DNA of 64,000 nucleotides from Micromonospora_J zhanjiangensis. GTDB lineage: Bacteria > Actinomycetota > Actinomycetes > Mycobacteriales > Micromonosporaceae. Shown piece after piece: positions 49,306 to 57,463 of the stretch (positions are counted from its first letter, which is position 1; each line of letters opens with the position of its first letter). Both the position numbers and the translations under genes were made by a program. A model generated the notes under the pieces. It saw nothing but the letters and a program-made list of their open reading frames with translations, searched no databases and was not told the DNA's origin. The stretch covers positions 62,001 to 126,000 of the forward strand of contig NZ_JBHSBN010000010.1 in the NCBI RefSeq assembly GCF_042650605.1, written 5' to 3'.

Positions 49306-51510
49306 TCAGGGGTGGTCCGGTGGGGCGGCGGCCGCCGGTGGATCGGTGGGCAACCGCAGTTGCTCACCCGGTCGTTCCCAGACCAGGCCGGGATCGTTGA
49401 GCGCGTCGACGTGGAACAGCCGGACCGCGATGGTGGGCCGGACCAGCCGGCCGTCCCGTACGGTGGCCCGGGTGCCGGCGGCGAGGGTGACCGGCCCGAC
49501 CGTCAGGCTGGTGAGATAGTCCCGGCCGGCGGGCGGCCGGTCCGGCAGGAGTGCGTCGGCGAGCAGCACGGCGTCCCACGCCGGGATCAGGTAGGTGCCG
49601 AGGTCGTTGGGCCGGCACGGCTGGCTGGTCAACTTCACGGCGGCGTCCAGGGTGCAGGCGTTGGTCAGCCGCCCGTCCCGGGCGTCGCCGGCCCGGTCCG
49701 CGCAGGCGAAGGTCTCGCCGGGGCGCAGGTTCAGCAGGTCGCGGGAGGCGTCCAGCGCGGTGGTGATCGCCGCGAACGATTCCGCCGTCAGGTCGGCGCA
49801 GGTCGGCCCGCCGACGTGGTAGTCCACCGGCCAGTCGGCGGTGCTGATGGCGCGCAGCTGGTAACTGGCCATGAACCGGCTCACCGACACGTCCGCGACG
49901 ACCAGCCGCGGCCGGGAATGGCCACAGACCTCGTTGATCCGTTGCACGAAGTCGGCGAAACCGGTCCACCGACCGGCGAAGTACAGCACGGTGGGCGGCG
50001 TGCCGGGGTCGGACAGGCAGACCGTCTGGTCGATCCGGTCCAGGGTGGGTACGTGCCGGGCCGTGGACCCGGTGGCCCGTACCGCGGCGAGCAGGTCGTT
50101 GACCAGCGAGATCGTGTACTGGTCGGTCGGGTCGACGGGCTGGAAGACGTCCAGCCGGAACCCGGTGGGAAACCGGTGCCGTAACCGGGCGACCGTGTCC
50201 TGGGCGTAGTCCAGGTTGGTGGGCGCCAACTGGAGGTAGCCGGCCCGGTCCACGAACGGCTTTCCGGGCGCGCCGAGGTCCGCCAGCAGGTTCGGGGCGA
50301 TGAACGGGATACCGGCGTCGAGCAGCCGGTTGATCGCGAGCTGGGTGGTGTCCCGACTGTCGCCGCCCCCGATCACCGCCAGCCGTGGACCGAGCGCCGC
50401 GCGGTGCGCGATGATCAGTTGGGCGACCTCGTCGATGTGCTCGACGTTCTGGGTGGCGTCGGCGATGACCACGTGCAGCCGGTGATCGGTGGCGGCGATC
50501 CGGGTCTGGGCGAACAGCAGCGCCCGGAGCTGGTCGCGCTCCGCCGGATAGTCACGACCGTCCCGGCAGCGGGTGCCGTCGGCCGGCAGCGGATCGCAGG
50601 ACAGCGCGCCCAGCCACACCACCGTGAGGTCACCGTCGCGCAGCGGCCGGTTGTTGGCCAGGATGCGGCGCTGCAGCGCGGTCGTGACCGGATCCCGACC
50701 GAAGGCGGGCGACGCGAACACCCCCGGGTCGGCGGTGTCGATCAGGCCGTAGCAGCGGTCACCGCCCGGGGTCGCCCGCAGCACCGTGGCACCGGTCGAG
50801 GTCGGCAGCGTGTAGCAGCCGTGCGTGACGCCGGGCAGCCAGTCCGCGCGGGTCCAGCCGAGGAAGCCCAGCACGAGGGTGAGCACGGCGAGAATCGTGC
50901 GGTGGGCGGTGGTGAGGGCGGGCTGCCGGACCAACGCGACGAGCTTGTCCGAGACCAGCATCGGCACCACGATGGCGGCCACCGACACCGCCAGCGCCCG
51001 CCCCTCGGTACTGCCCTGGAAGATGCTCGCCACGAACACGGTCGCGGTCCCGAAGACCACCGCCATGCCACCGAGCAGGGCCACCAGCCGCAGGTCGGGA
51101 CTCAGCAGCGTGGCGATGGCGGCCAGGACGACCGCCACCAGGATCGTCCATCCGCCGACGTACCCGGTGATCGCCGCGTGGACGATCAGAATCAGCAGGG
51201 CCAGCACGGCCAACAGCCGGGACCGGGACCGGGTGGCCACCGTCGAGGTCACCCGGGACGTCGCCAGCCAGTCCACCGCCTCCGGATGCGTCCGGGTCAG
51301 CAGTACGCGGGCCCGGTCGACCAGCCGGATCGCGCCGTAGAGTCCCACCGTGGCGCCGCCGACGAGCGCGATCGACCAGAACCCGGCGGCGCCCGCGAAC
51401 AACGCCCGGATCACGATGAGGACGGCCAGCACGACGGCGGCCAGTCGGAGTACGACATCCACGGTCAGCAACGACCGCAGGAACCTGCCTCGCCCGGTAC
51501 GCTCTGCCAT
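49306..51510 (-). CDS. Membrane-anchored periplasmic-binding-protein-like protein
   Basis: A 734-residue protein. The N-terminal 240 residues contain about six helices (VVLRLAAVVLAVLIVIRALF, LLAVLALLILIVHAAITGYV, LLSPDLRLVALLGGMAVVFG). The exported 480 residues resemble a type 1 periplasmic binding domain (LivK/LacI fold): HVVIADATQNVEHIDEVAQL, GPRLAVIGGGDSRDTTQLAI, GIPFIAPNLLADLG, TVLYFAGRWTGFADFVQRIN. No ABC permease or ATPase is nearby. ATG 51510 follows GAGGTG; the longer frame is unsupported. A sensor or scaffold role is possible. Confidence 0.75.
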   Translation of the reverse strand: MAERTGRGRFLRSLLTVDVVLRLAAVVLAVLIVIRALFAGAAGFWSIALVGGATVGLYGAIRLVDRARVLLTRTHPEAVDWLATSRVTSTVATRSRSRLLAVLALLILIVHAAITGYVGGWTILVAVVLAAIATLLSPDLRLVALLGGMAVVFGTATVFVASIFQGSTEGRALAVSVAAIVVPMLVSDKLVALVRQPALTTAHRTILAVLTLVLGFLGWTRADWLPGVTHGCYTLPTSTGATVLRATPGGDRCYGLIDTADPGVFASPAFGRDPVTTALQRRILANNRPLRDGDLTVVWLGALSCDPLPADGTRCRDGRDYPAERDQLRALLFAQTRIAATDHRLHVVIADATQNVEHIDEVAQLIIAHRAALGPRLAVIGGGDSRDTTQLAINRLLDAGIPFIAPNLLADLGAPGKPFVDRAGYLQLAPTNLDYAQDTVARLRHRFPTGFRLDVFQPVDPTDQYTISLVNDLLAAVRATGSTARHVPTLDRIDQTVCLSDPGTPPTVLYFAGRWTGFADFVQRINEVCGHSRPRLVVADVSVSRFMASYQLRAISTADWPVDYHVGGPTCADLTAESFAAITTALDASRDLLNLRPGETFACADRAGDARDGRLTNACTLDAAVKLTSQPCRPNDLGTYLIPAWDAVLLADALLPDRPPAGRDYLTSLTVGPVTLAAGTRATVRDGRLVRPTIAVRLFHVDALNDPGLVWERPGEQLRLPTDPPAAAAPPDHP

Positions 51511-51603
51511 CGACACCTCACGCAGCGAAAGTCCAGCGGCCCACAGCGTATTGATACCGCGCAACGGCATTGCGGGGTCTTGGTGCGCTGCTGGCCCGGA
51601 CGC

Positions 51604-51620
51604 ATGCATAATGAATGCAT
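51604..51620 (+). promoter_or_regulatory. Palindrome at the start of the antitoxin gene
   Basis: ATGCAT-N5-ATGCAT (51604-51620) is a perfect dyad ending within the antitoxin start codon. It is well placed as the operator for autorepression by the ribbon-helix-helix antitoxin. Confidence 0.5.
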
Positions 51621-51873
51621 GGTTGCTCTGCAGATCCGGGACGTGCCCGAGGAAGTGCGGGACGCCCTCGCGGCCCAGGCCAAGGCACGCGGGCAGTCCC
51701 TCCAGGCCTACCTGCTGGAGCTGGTGGAGACGCAGGCTCGGCGCCTGCGCAACCCGGCAGCACTTGATCGCTTCGCCGGCCGCTCGGACGGTACGCACTC
51801 CCTACCGGGGGAGAGCGCAGCGGAGCTGAGCGACCAGCGGGAGCAGCGGGGGCCATGGGGGAGCGCCGCGTGA
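51619..51873 (+). CDS. FitA/VapB-like ribbon-helix-helix antitoxin
   Basis: An 84-residue protein: MVALQIRDVPEEVRDALAAQ, then AKARGQSLQAYLLELVETQ, the RHH DNA-binding fold of FitA/VapB antitoxins, followed by a flexible toxin-wrapping tail (SLPGESAAEL). Its stop overlaps the possible GTG start of the PIN-domain gene. The upstream palindrome supports autoregulation. Confidence 0.88.
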   Translation: MVALQIRDVPEEVRDALAAQAKARGQSLQAYLLELVETQARRLRNPAALDRFAGRSDGTHSLPGESAAELSDQREQRGPWGSAA

Positions 51874-52271
51874 TCGTCGTGGACGCGTCGGTCCTGGCCG
51901 ATGCGCTGGTCGATGACGGGCCGGTCGGCGACGCGGCGCGGGCGGAACTGACCGGAGATCCGCACTGGGCCGCGCCGGGCCATCTTCTGGTCGAGGTCGT
52001 GTCGGTGCTCAGAGGCAAGCTCCTCGGTGGCAAGCTCGGCCCGGCCCGGGCTCAGGAGGCGATCGACGCCCTGCCTTCGCTGGTTATCGACGAGGTTGGC
52101 GTCGCGATGCTGACTGACCGGATGTGGCAGTTACGAGGCAATGTGACGGCGTACGACGCGGCATATGTCGCGGCGGCGGAGCTGATGGCCTGCCCGCTGG
52201 TGACCAGTGACGGTCGGCTCGCCAAGGCCGGTGGCGTCCGCTGCGAGATCCGGCTACTCCGGGCGTCCTGA
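51870..52271 (+). CDS. PIN-domain toxin (VapC-like)
   Basis: A 133-residue PIN-domain RNase. The four acidic active-site residues are visible: VIVVDASVLAD, HLLVEVVSVL, NVTAYDAAYVA and VTSDGRLAK. VapC toxins cleave tRNA or rRNA and are neutralised by the upstream antitoxin. GTG 51870 overlaps the antitoxin stop (GTGA); ATG 51855, five codons upstream, is also possible. Confidence 0.9.
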   Translation: MIVVDASVLADALVDDGPVGDAARAELTGDPHWAAPGHLLVEVVSVLRGKLLGGKLGPARAQEAIDALPSLVIDEVGVAMLTDRMWQLRGNVTAYDAAYVAAAELMACPLVTSDGRLAKAGGVRCEIRLLRAS

Positions 52272-52292
52272 CGGACCGCTGCGCACGGTCGG

Positions 52293-53972
52293 TCAGCTCG
52301 ATGTCCGCCTCGGGAGCAGCAGTTCCTCATGGTCGAGTTCGCGTTCCAGGACGCGGAGTTCCTCGTCGGGCAGCCGGCCGGAGTCCCGCCAGCGCAGCAG
52401 TTCCTCGCGCTGGGCGTCGATGGCCGTCCGGCGGACCTGCAGCGCCGTCTCGTACTCGGGTGAGGTGGGAACCTCGGGCGACTCGCTCTGCTGGAGCAGG
52501 TCGAGCCGGCCGCGGTAGCGCGCCAGCCTGGTCCGCAGCTGCGTCCGGGTGATGTCGACGGCCTTGGCGCTGTCCGGTTCGTCGGCGGCGAGGGCGTCGA
52601 GGCGGGACAGGGCGGCCTCGACCGCGGCCGAGCGAGCCTCGTTGCGTACCCGGGCCCGGTCGGTGTCGTCGGCCCGCAGGCCGAGTTTCCGCACCAGCGG
52701 GGCGAAGGTCAGGCCCTGCCCGACGAGGGTGACCAGGACGACCACGAAGGCGCAGAACAGCAGGAGGTCCCGGTCGGGGAAGGGTGACCCGTCGTGGGTG
52801 GTCAACGGCAGGGTGAAGATCGCGGCCAGGCTGATCACGCCGCGGGTGCCGGACCAGCTCAACGCCACCACCTCGCGGGAGGTCAGGCGGCGGGCGTTGC
52901 GGTCGGCGCGGGCGACCTGCCGGGCGGTCCCGGGTTCGTCGGAGTCGTCCTGCTCGGCGATGCCACCCAGCCGGGTGTGCAGCGACCGGGGGAGCGACTG
53001 GGTCAGCACCAGCCAGGCGGGACGCAGGAGCAGCACCACGCCGACCGAGACCGCGACGGCGATGACGATGGTCGACGTGTCGTACTGGCGCAGGCCCCGG
53101 ACGACCTCGGGAAGCTGTTGGCCGATCAGCAGGAAGACGAAGCCCTCGAGGAGGAAGTCGACCAGCCGCCACACCGCGCTGGTCTGCAGCCGGGCGGCGC
53201 CCGAACCGATCTGGGGCGTCTGGTGGCCGACGATCAGCCCGGCGACCACCACGGCGAGCACCCCGGAGACGTGCAGCGCCTCGCCCAGCAGGTAGGCCAC
53301 GAACGGGGTCGCGAGGGAGATGGCGTTGGACACAAGCGGGTCCGCGTGGAGCGGCCGGGCCAGCCGCTTCGCCCAGGCGACGACCGCACCCACCGCGACG
53401 CCGCCGACCGCGGCCAGCAGGAACTGCCCGACGGCGGCGGGGAACGAGAACTTCCCGCCCACCGCGGCGGCCACCGCGACGCTGAGCATCGTCAACGCGG
53501 TGGCGTCGTTCAGCAGCCCTTCGCCCTGGATGATCGTGATCATCTTTGGCGGCAGGTTCACCCGGCGGCCCACCGCCAGGGCGGCCACCGGATCGGGTGG
53601 CGCGATGGCGGCGCCGACCGCTATCCCGGCGGCCAGCGTCGCCCCGGCGACGAACAGGTGGAACCCGACGCCGACCAGGATCCCGGTGAGCAGCACCAGC
53701 ACCACGGACAGGCTGACCACGATGCGCAGGTTCCGGCGCAGGTCCAGCAGCGAGGAGTCCAGGGCGGCGCTGTAGAGCAACGGGGGCAGCACGACCATGA
53801 GCACCAGGTTGGGATCGAGACCGACGTTGGGGCCGGGGAGCAGCGCGTACGCGATGCCGACCAGCGGCAGGAGCGCGGCCGCCGGCAGCCCGGTGCGGCC
53901 CGCCACCCACCGTACGACGATGATGACGGCCACGGCGGCGAGCACGAGCAACAACGTCGAATGGGTGCTCAC
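52293..53972 (-). CDS. CPA1-type Na+/H+ antiporter
   Basis: A 559-residue transporter with about 12 helices and a 130-residue cytoplasmic C-terminus rich in Arg/Glu helices. Family motifs: LVLMVVLPPLLYSAALD, AAIAPPDPVAALAVGRRVNL (ion-binding DP), IIQGEGLLNDATALTMLSVA (ND motif), FLLEGFVFLLIGQQLP and SWSGTRGVISLAA. It exchanges sodium (or potassium) for protons. GTG at 53972 with GGAG upstream; the longer frame adds 32 unsupported residues. Confidence 0.94.
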   Translation of the reverse strand: MSTHSTLLLVLAAVAVIIVVRWVAGRTGLPAAALLPLVGIAYALLPGPNVGLDPNLVLMVVLPPLLYSAALDSSLLDLRRNLRIVVSLSVVLVLLTGILVGVGFHLFVAGATLAAGIAVGAAIAPPDPVAALAVGRRVNLPPKMITIIQGEGLLNDATALTMLSVAVAAAVGGKFSFPAAVGQFLLAAVGGVAVGAVVAWAKRLARPLHADPLVSNAISLATPFVAYLLGEALHVSGVLAVVVAGLIVGHQTPQIGSGAARLQTSAVWRLVDFLLEGFVFLLIGQQLPEVVRGLRQYDTSTIVIAVAVSVGVVLLLRPAWLVLTQSLPRSLHTRLGGIAEQDDSDEPGTARQVARADRNARRLTSREVVALSWSGTRGVISLAAIFTLPLTTHDGSPFPDRDLLLFCAFVVVLVTLVGQGLTFAPLVRKLGLRADDTDRARVRNEARSAAVEAALSRLDALAADEPDSAKAVDITRTQLRTRLARYRGRLDLLQQSESPEVPTSPEYETALQVRRTAIDAQREELLRWRDSGRLPDEELRVLERELDHEELLLPRRTSS

Positions 53973-54100
53973 CCGTGGCTTCTCCTCGGATCGGCGCCTC
54001 GGTCGCGGTAGGACCCAGCCTACCCACGTGATCAATGCGGCCACGCCGCGCGCGGCACCCGCGTCCACCTGCGCCGGTGAGATTGGCCCGGCGTCGATGT

Positions 54101-54121
54101 TGCCAAGGACACTTTTTGGCA
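54101..54121. promoter_or_regulatory. TGCCAA-N9-TTGGCA dyad upstream of metalloprotease
   Basis: A perfect 6-bp dyad 81 bp before the metalloprotease ATG. Position and symmetry suit an operator; the regulator is unknown. Confidence 0.35.
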
Positions 54122-54201
54122 GTACGAACGTGACCAGCGTTTCCGGCCGGGCGGACGCAGTTTCCCGGCGGATCGGACCGACTTCACCCTAAGGGGGCCT
54201 A

Positions 54202-56412
54202 ATGGCACGCAGCCGGATCGCCGGCGCAGCCGCCGTCACGCTCGTCGTACCGCTACTCAGCGTCATTCCGGCGTCGGCCGCGGTGGCCGCGCCCGCCGCA
54301 CCCGCCGCGGCGAAGCAGTCCCGGACCAGCGACGTCCGGGAGCTGCCCCGCAAGGAATTCGCCGTCGACGGCAAGAAGGTCGACACCCCGTCCCGGTACC
54401 AGCCGCGGGCGCAGAACCGGTCGCAGCGGCAGGCGGCGGCCAACACCCCGCCGGTCGGCACCGTCCGGCAGTGGCTCGGGCTCGACGACTTCAACGGCTC
54501 GTACTACCGCAAGAACTACACGCTGCGCGCCGTCGGCAAGAACATCGAGGTCTGGGTCGCCAACGACCTCGCCTTCCCCGCCGGTGACTGCCGCACCCAG
54601 ATCCCCGGCTCGACCGACGTCACCGACGCGCAGGCGGTGGCGCTGGCCAACGAGTTCGACAACAACATGTACCCGAAGGAGACGGTGGCCTTCAGCACGC
54701 CGCCGGACCGCGACGGCAGCAACGCGCTGCTCGGGCCGGACGCCAACGGCAACGGCGGCGACTACACCGGCGGCGGCAACAAGACGGTCACCCTGGTCGA
54801 CAACGTACGGGACGACAACTACTACCAGTTCCCGGCCGCCCCGACCTACATCGCCGGCTTCTTCTCGTCGCAGCTCAACGAGCTGTTCGACCGGAACGTG
54901 ATGACCATCGACGCGTTCGACTGGGCACACCGCACCGGCGCCAACCCGCCGAACGAGCCGACCGACGACCTGTGCACCAGCCGCCCGGCCCGCCCGCACA
55001 CGTACGAGGGCACCTTCGCGCACGAGTGGCAGCACCTGGCGCACTACTACACCGACCCGTTCGAGACGTCCTGGATCAACGAGGGCCTGTCGGACTACGC
55101 GCAGACGCTGGTCGGCTACGTCGACCCCGCGGCCACCGTCTACGACCGGGGCGCCGACAGCCACCTCTACTGCTACCAGGGCTTCGGCACGGTGCAGACG
55201 CCGTACAACACCAACCCGCGCGACTGCGGCGGGCCGGAGAACTCGCTCACCCTGTGGGGCGAGAGCCCGAACCCGAACGCGGTGCTCGCCGACTACGGCA
55301 ACGCGTACTCGTTCATGCAGTTCCTGCTCGACCGGTTCGGCGCGGACATCCTGTCCCGGCTGCACCGCGACGGTGCGCGGCAGGGCCTGGTCAGCCTGCA
55401 GGCGGCGCTGGCCGCCGAGGGCGCGAAGAACATGTACCAGGTGATCCACGACTACCAGACGATGACGCTGGTCGACAAGATCGTCGGGGACTCGCGTACC
55501 GGGGTCATGCTGGGCGTACCGAAGAGCCGGGTGACCGCCAAGAGCCTGCGCTCGACGGTGAACCTGGCCAACTTGGCCGCCTACGCCACCCCCGGCGCGG
55601 CGCCCAACGGGGCCGACTTCGTCCCGCTGCAGAACGCGGCCGGCAAGGTGCTGCGCGGCAGTGACCTGCGGTCGCTGTCGTTCACCGGCGCCAAGACCCT
55701 GCCGTCGCTGCCGCTGGCCTGGACCGTCGTCAACAACGACCCCGACCGGCCCGGCAACCCGGTGCTGTTCTCCGGCAACGCCAACAACACCGACGCCGCG
55801 GCGGTCACCCCGGTGACCGTGCCGACGACCGACCCGACGCTGCGCTTCCTCGCGAAGTACGGTGCCGAGGCGGGCTTCGACTACGGCTACGTGACCGTCT
55901 CCACCGACGGCGGCGCGACCTACACCGCCATCCCGGGCGACAAGACCGTCGCCGGTCCGCTCGGCCCCGGGCTGAACGGCACCACCGACGGGTTCGAGCC
56001 GCACACCTACGACCTGTCCGCGTACGCCGGCAAGAACATCCTGCTCGGCTTCCGCTACGTCAGCGACGGCGGTGTCAACGAGGGCGGCCTGCTGATCGAC
56101 GACGTCACCGTCGGCGGCAGCACGGTCAGCGACGGCAGCAGCCTCGCCCCGTTCAAGTCGCCCAGCGAGATCAAGCCGGCCACCGTGCACAACTGGAACC
56201 TGCGGCTGATCGGCCTGGACGAGAAGCACTCGGTCGCGCTCCAGCTGGAGTTCGACGGCAAGTCCAGCGTGTCGCTGGGTCCGCTGCAGCTGGCGCTGCT
56301 CTACCTGTTCCCGAAGGTGGTCGCCGTGGTCGCCTACGACGAGCCGACCGAGCAGGTCCAGCAGTACGCCCCGTACACCCTGAAGGTCAACGGAGTGGTC
56401 CAGCCCGGCTGA
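54202..56412 (+). CDS. Secreted zinc metalloprotease (HExxH, M6/M30-like)
   Basis: A 736-residue exported protease. Signal peptide ends near ASAAVAA (residues 1-30), then a propeptide-like region. Zinc motif HEWQH at 274-278 in TFAHEWQHLAHYYTDPF is followed by WINEGLSDYAQTLVG, where Glu294 is the third ligand, a gluzincin pattern like hyicolysin (M30). The C-terminal third is beta-rich (FDYGYVTVSTDGGATYTAIP, KNILLGFRYVSDGG), similar to the immune-inhibitor-A-type module. A 43-bp stretch near its 3' end (56181-56223) recurs exactly at 60566-60608. Confidence 0.9.
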   Translation: MARSRIAGAAAVTLVVPLLSVIPASAAVAAPAAPAAAKQSRTSDVRELPRKEFAVDGKKVDTPSRYQPRAQNRSQRQAAANTPPVGTVRQWLGLDDFNGSYYRKNYTLRAVGKNIEVWVANDLAFPAGDCRTQIPGSTDVTDAQAVALANEFDNNMYPKETVAFSTPPDRDGSNALLGPDANGNGGDYTGGGNKTVTLVDNVRDDNYYQFPAAPTYIAGFFSSQLNELFDRNVMTIDAFDWAHRTGANPPNEPTDDLCTSRPARPHTYEGTFAHEWQHLAHYYTDPFETSWINEGLSDYAQTLVGYVDPAATVYDRGADSHLYCYQGFGTVQTPYNTNPRDCGGPENSLTLWGESPNPNAVLADYGNAYSFMQFLLDRFGADILSRLHRDGARQGLVSLQAALAAEGAKNMYQVIHDYQTMTLVDKIVGDSRTGVMLGVPKSRVTAKSLRSTVNLANLAAYATPGAAPNGADFVPLQNAAGKVLRGSDLRSLSFTGAKTLPSLPLAWTVVNNDPDRPGNPVLFSGNANNTDAAAVTPVTVPTTDPTLRFLAKYGAEAGFDYGYVTVSTDGGATYTAIPGDKTVAGPLGPGLNGTTDGFEPHTYDLSAYAGKNILLGFRYVSDGGVNEGGLLIDDVTVGGSTVSDGSSLAPFKSPSEIKPATVHNWNLRLIGLDEKHSVALQLEFDGKSSVSLGPLQLALLYLFPKVVAVVAYDEPTEQVQQYAPYTLKVNGVVQPG

Positions 56413-56424
56413 GGCACCGGTGAG

Positions 56425-56462
56425 AAAGGGGGGCGCTCCGGACCGGAGCGCCCCCCTTTTCG
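56425..56462 (+). terminator. Intrinsic terminator after metalloprotease
   Basis: A 17-bp stem (left arm AAAGGGGGGCGCTCCGG, 56425-56441) with complement 56443-56459 and TTTT; strong and perfectly paired. Confidence 0.9.
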
Positions 56463-56474
56463 TTCCGTGTCCGG

Positions 56475-56505
56475 TTAGGTGTTTCCACGCAAGACGCGGC
56501 GACAT
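56475..56505 (+). promoter_or_regulatory. Upstream element shared with the FN3 gene (copy A)
   Basis: TTAGGT (56475-56480) and, 9 nt later, CAAGACGCGGCGACAT (56490-56505). The same two blocks with 9 nt spacing (TTAGGT, then the identical 16-mer) occur at 62346-62376. This copy lies 60 bp before the GTG of the secreted unknown protein. Probably a common promoter or operator. Confidence 0.5.
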
Positions 56506-56565
56506 CCTCCCCAGGACGATCGATGGCAGGCAATCAGCCAGCACCCACGACCGGGGAGGATCGTC

Positions 56566-57228
56566 GTGAGACGAAGGAACGTACTGCTCACCGCGCTTGT
56601 CGCGATGGCCGCGCTGCTGTCGGCGCCGGGCACCGCGGCGGCAGCCAAGGCCCCGTCGGCGACGACGGCCCAGGTCGCGGCGGCAGCCGGCCGGATCGTC
56701 AACCACCGGCACAGCGCCGCCGACCTCGCGCTGGTGAGGAGCCGGCCGGAGATCGCCCGCACCGTGCCGGACCCGGCCGGACCCACCGTGTCGGTCCGGT
56801 CCACCGGCTTCACCCTGGCAACCGGCGCGGGAGCCCCGACCGGCAAGGCGGGTCCGACCGGTACGAACGGCGTGGCGCTGCTGGCCGAGAACTGCGCCGG
56901 TGCCATCGAGGTGGGCGTCCAGTACATCTCAATTCTCGGCAACATCATCTGGCAGTGGTGGCACCACGTCGAGGCGTGCAGCGACAACGTCAACGTCACC
57001 CGGTTCCTCTCCCGCCGCGACTTCCTGCGGATCGCGGACGGCACCGTCGAGTTCCTGGAGCTGGTCCAGAACGTGCAGGGCGCCACCCCGCGGGCGTGGA
57101 CGACCTCGACGGTGCAGCGGCACCTGAAGCAGTGCTCGATCCCCGCCATCCCGTGCACCAACGACTACCCGTGGATCACGGTCACCCTGTACGCGGACCA
57201 CACCTACACCTGGAAGTGGGGCGGCTGA
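56566..57228 (+). CDS. Secreted protein of unknown function
   Basis: A 220-residue exported protein: signal peptide VRRRNVLLTALVAMAALLSA..PGTAAA, an Ala-rich propeptide-like segment (RIVNHRHSAADLALVRSRPE), a Gly/Ala/Thr linker (TGAGAPTGKAGPTGTNG), then a compact domain with Cys in ENCAGAIEVGV, HVEACSDNVN, KQCSIPAIPCTNDY and an aromatic end (HTYTWKWGG). Four Cys suggest two disulfides. GTG at 56566 has GGGGAGGA five nt upstream. No family recognised. Confidence 0.8.
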   Translation: MRRRNVLLTALVAMAALLSAPGTAAAAKAPSATTAQVAAAAGRIVNHRHSAADLALVRSRPEIARTVPDPAGPTVSVRSTGFTLATGAGAPTGKAGPTGTNGVALLAENCAGAIEVGVQYISILGNIIWQWWHHVEACSDNVNVTRFLSRRDFLRIADGTVEFLELVQNVQGATPRAWTTSTVQRHLKQCSIPAIPCTNDYPWITVTLYADHTYTWKWGG

Positions 57229-57247
57229 CCAGCCAGCCGGTCCCCCC

Positions 57248-57280
57248 ACCGCCCCGCCCCGGTCACCGGGGTGGGGCGGT
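57248..57280 (+). terminator. Hairpin terminator after secreted unknown gene
   Basis: ACCGCCCCGCCCCGG (57248-57262) pairs with 57266-57280 except for one G-T, three-base loop; no T tract. Confidence 0.7.
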
Positions 57281-57463
57281 CGCGCCATCGGCATCCGTCC
57301 CATCTTGATCGATGTGCGTAAAGACCTTTCTAGGCGACCGGAGTGATCGGTGCGAGGATGGGACGCGGTGCGGCCACGGTGGTTGAGGGGAGTTCGACGG
57401 AGATCACCCGGCGGTGGACGCGCCCGTGCCGACACCGCGACGGCCGGATGTCCGGAGGGCGCC

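Noticed and set aside
54253..56712. 819-codon minus-strand ORF opposite the metalloprotease
   Set aside because: No ribosome site or domain; Val/Gly/Arg-rich shadow of a gene with zinc motif and signal peptide on the other strand.
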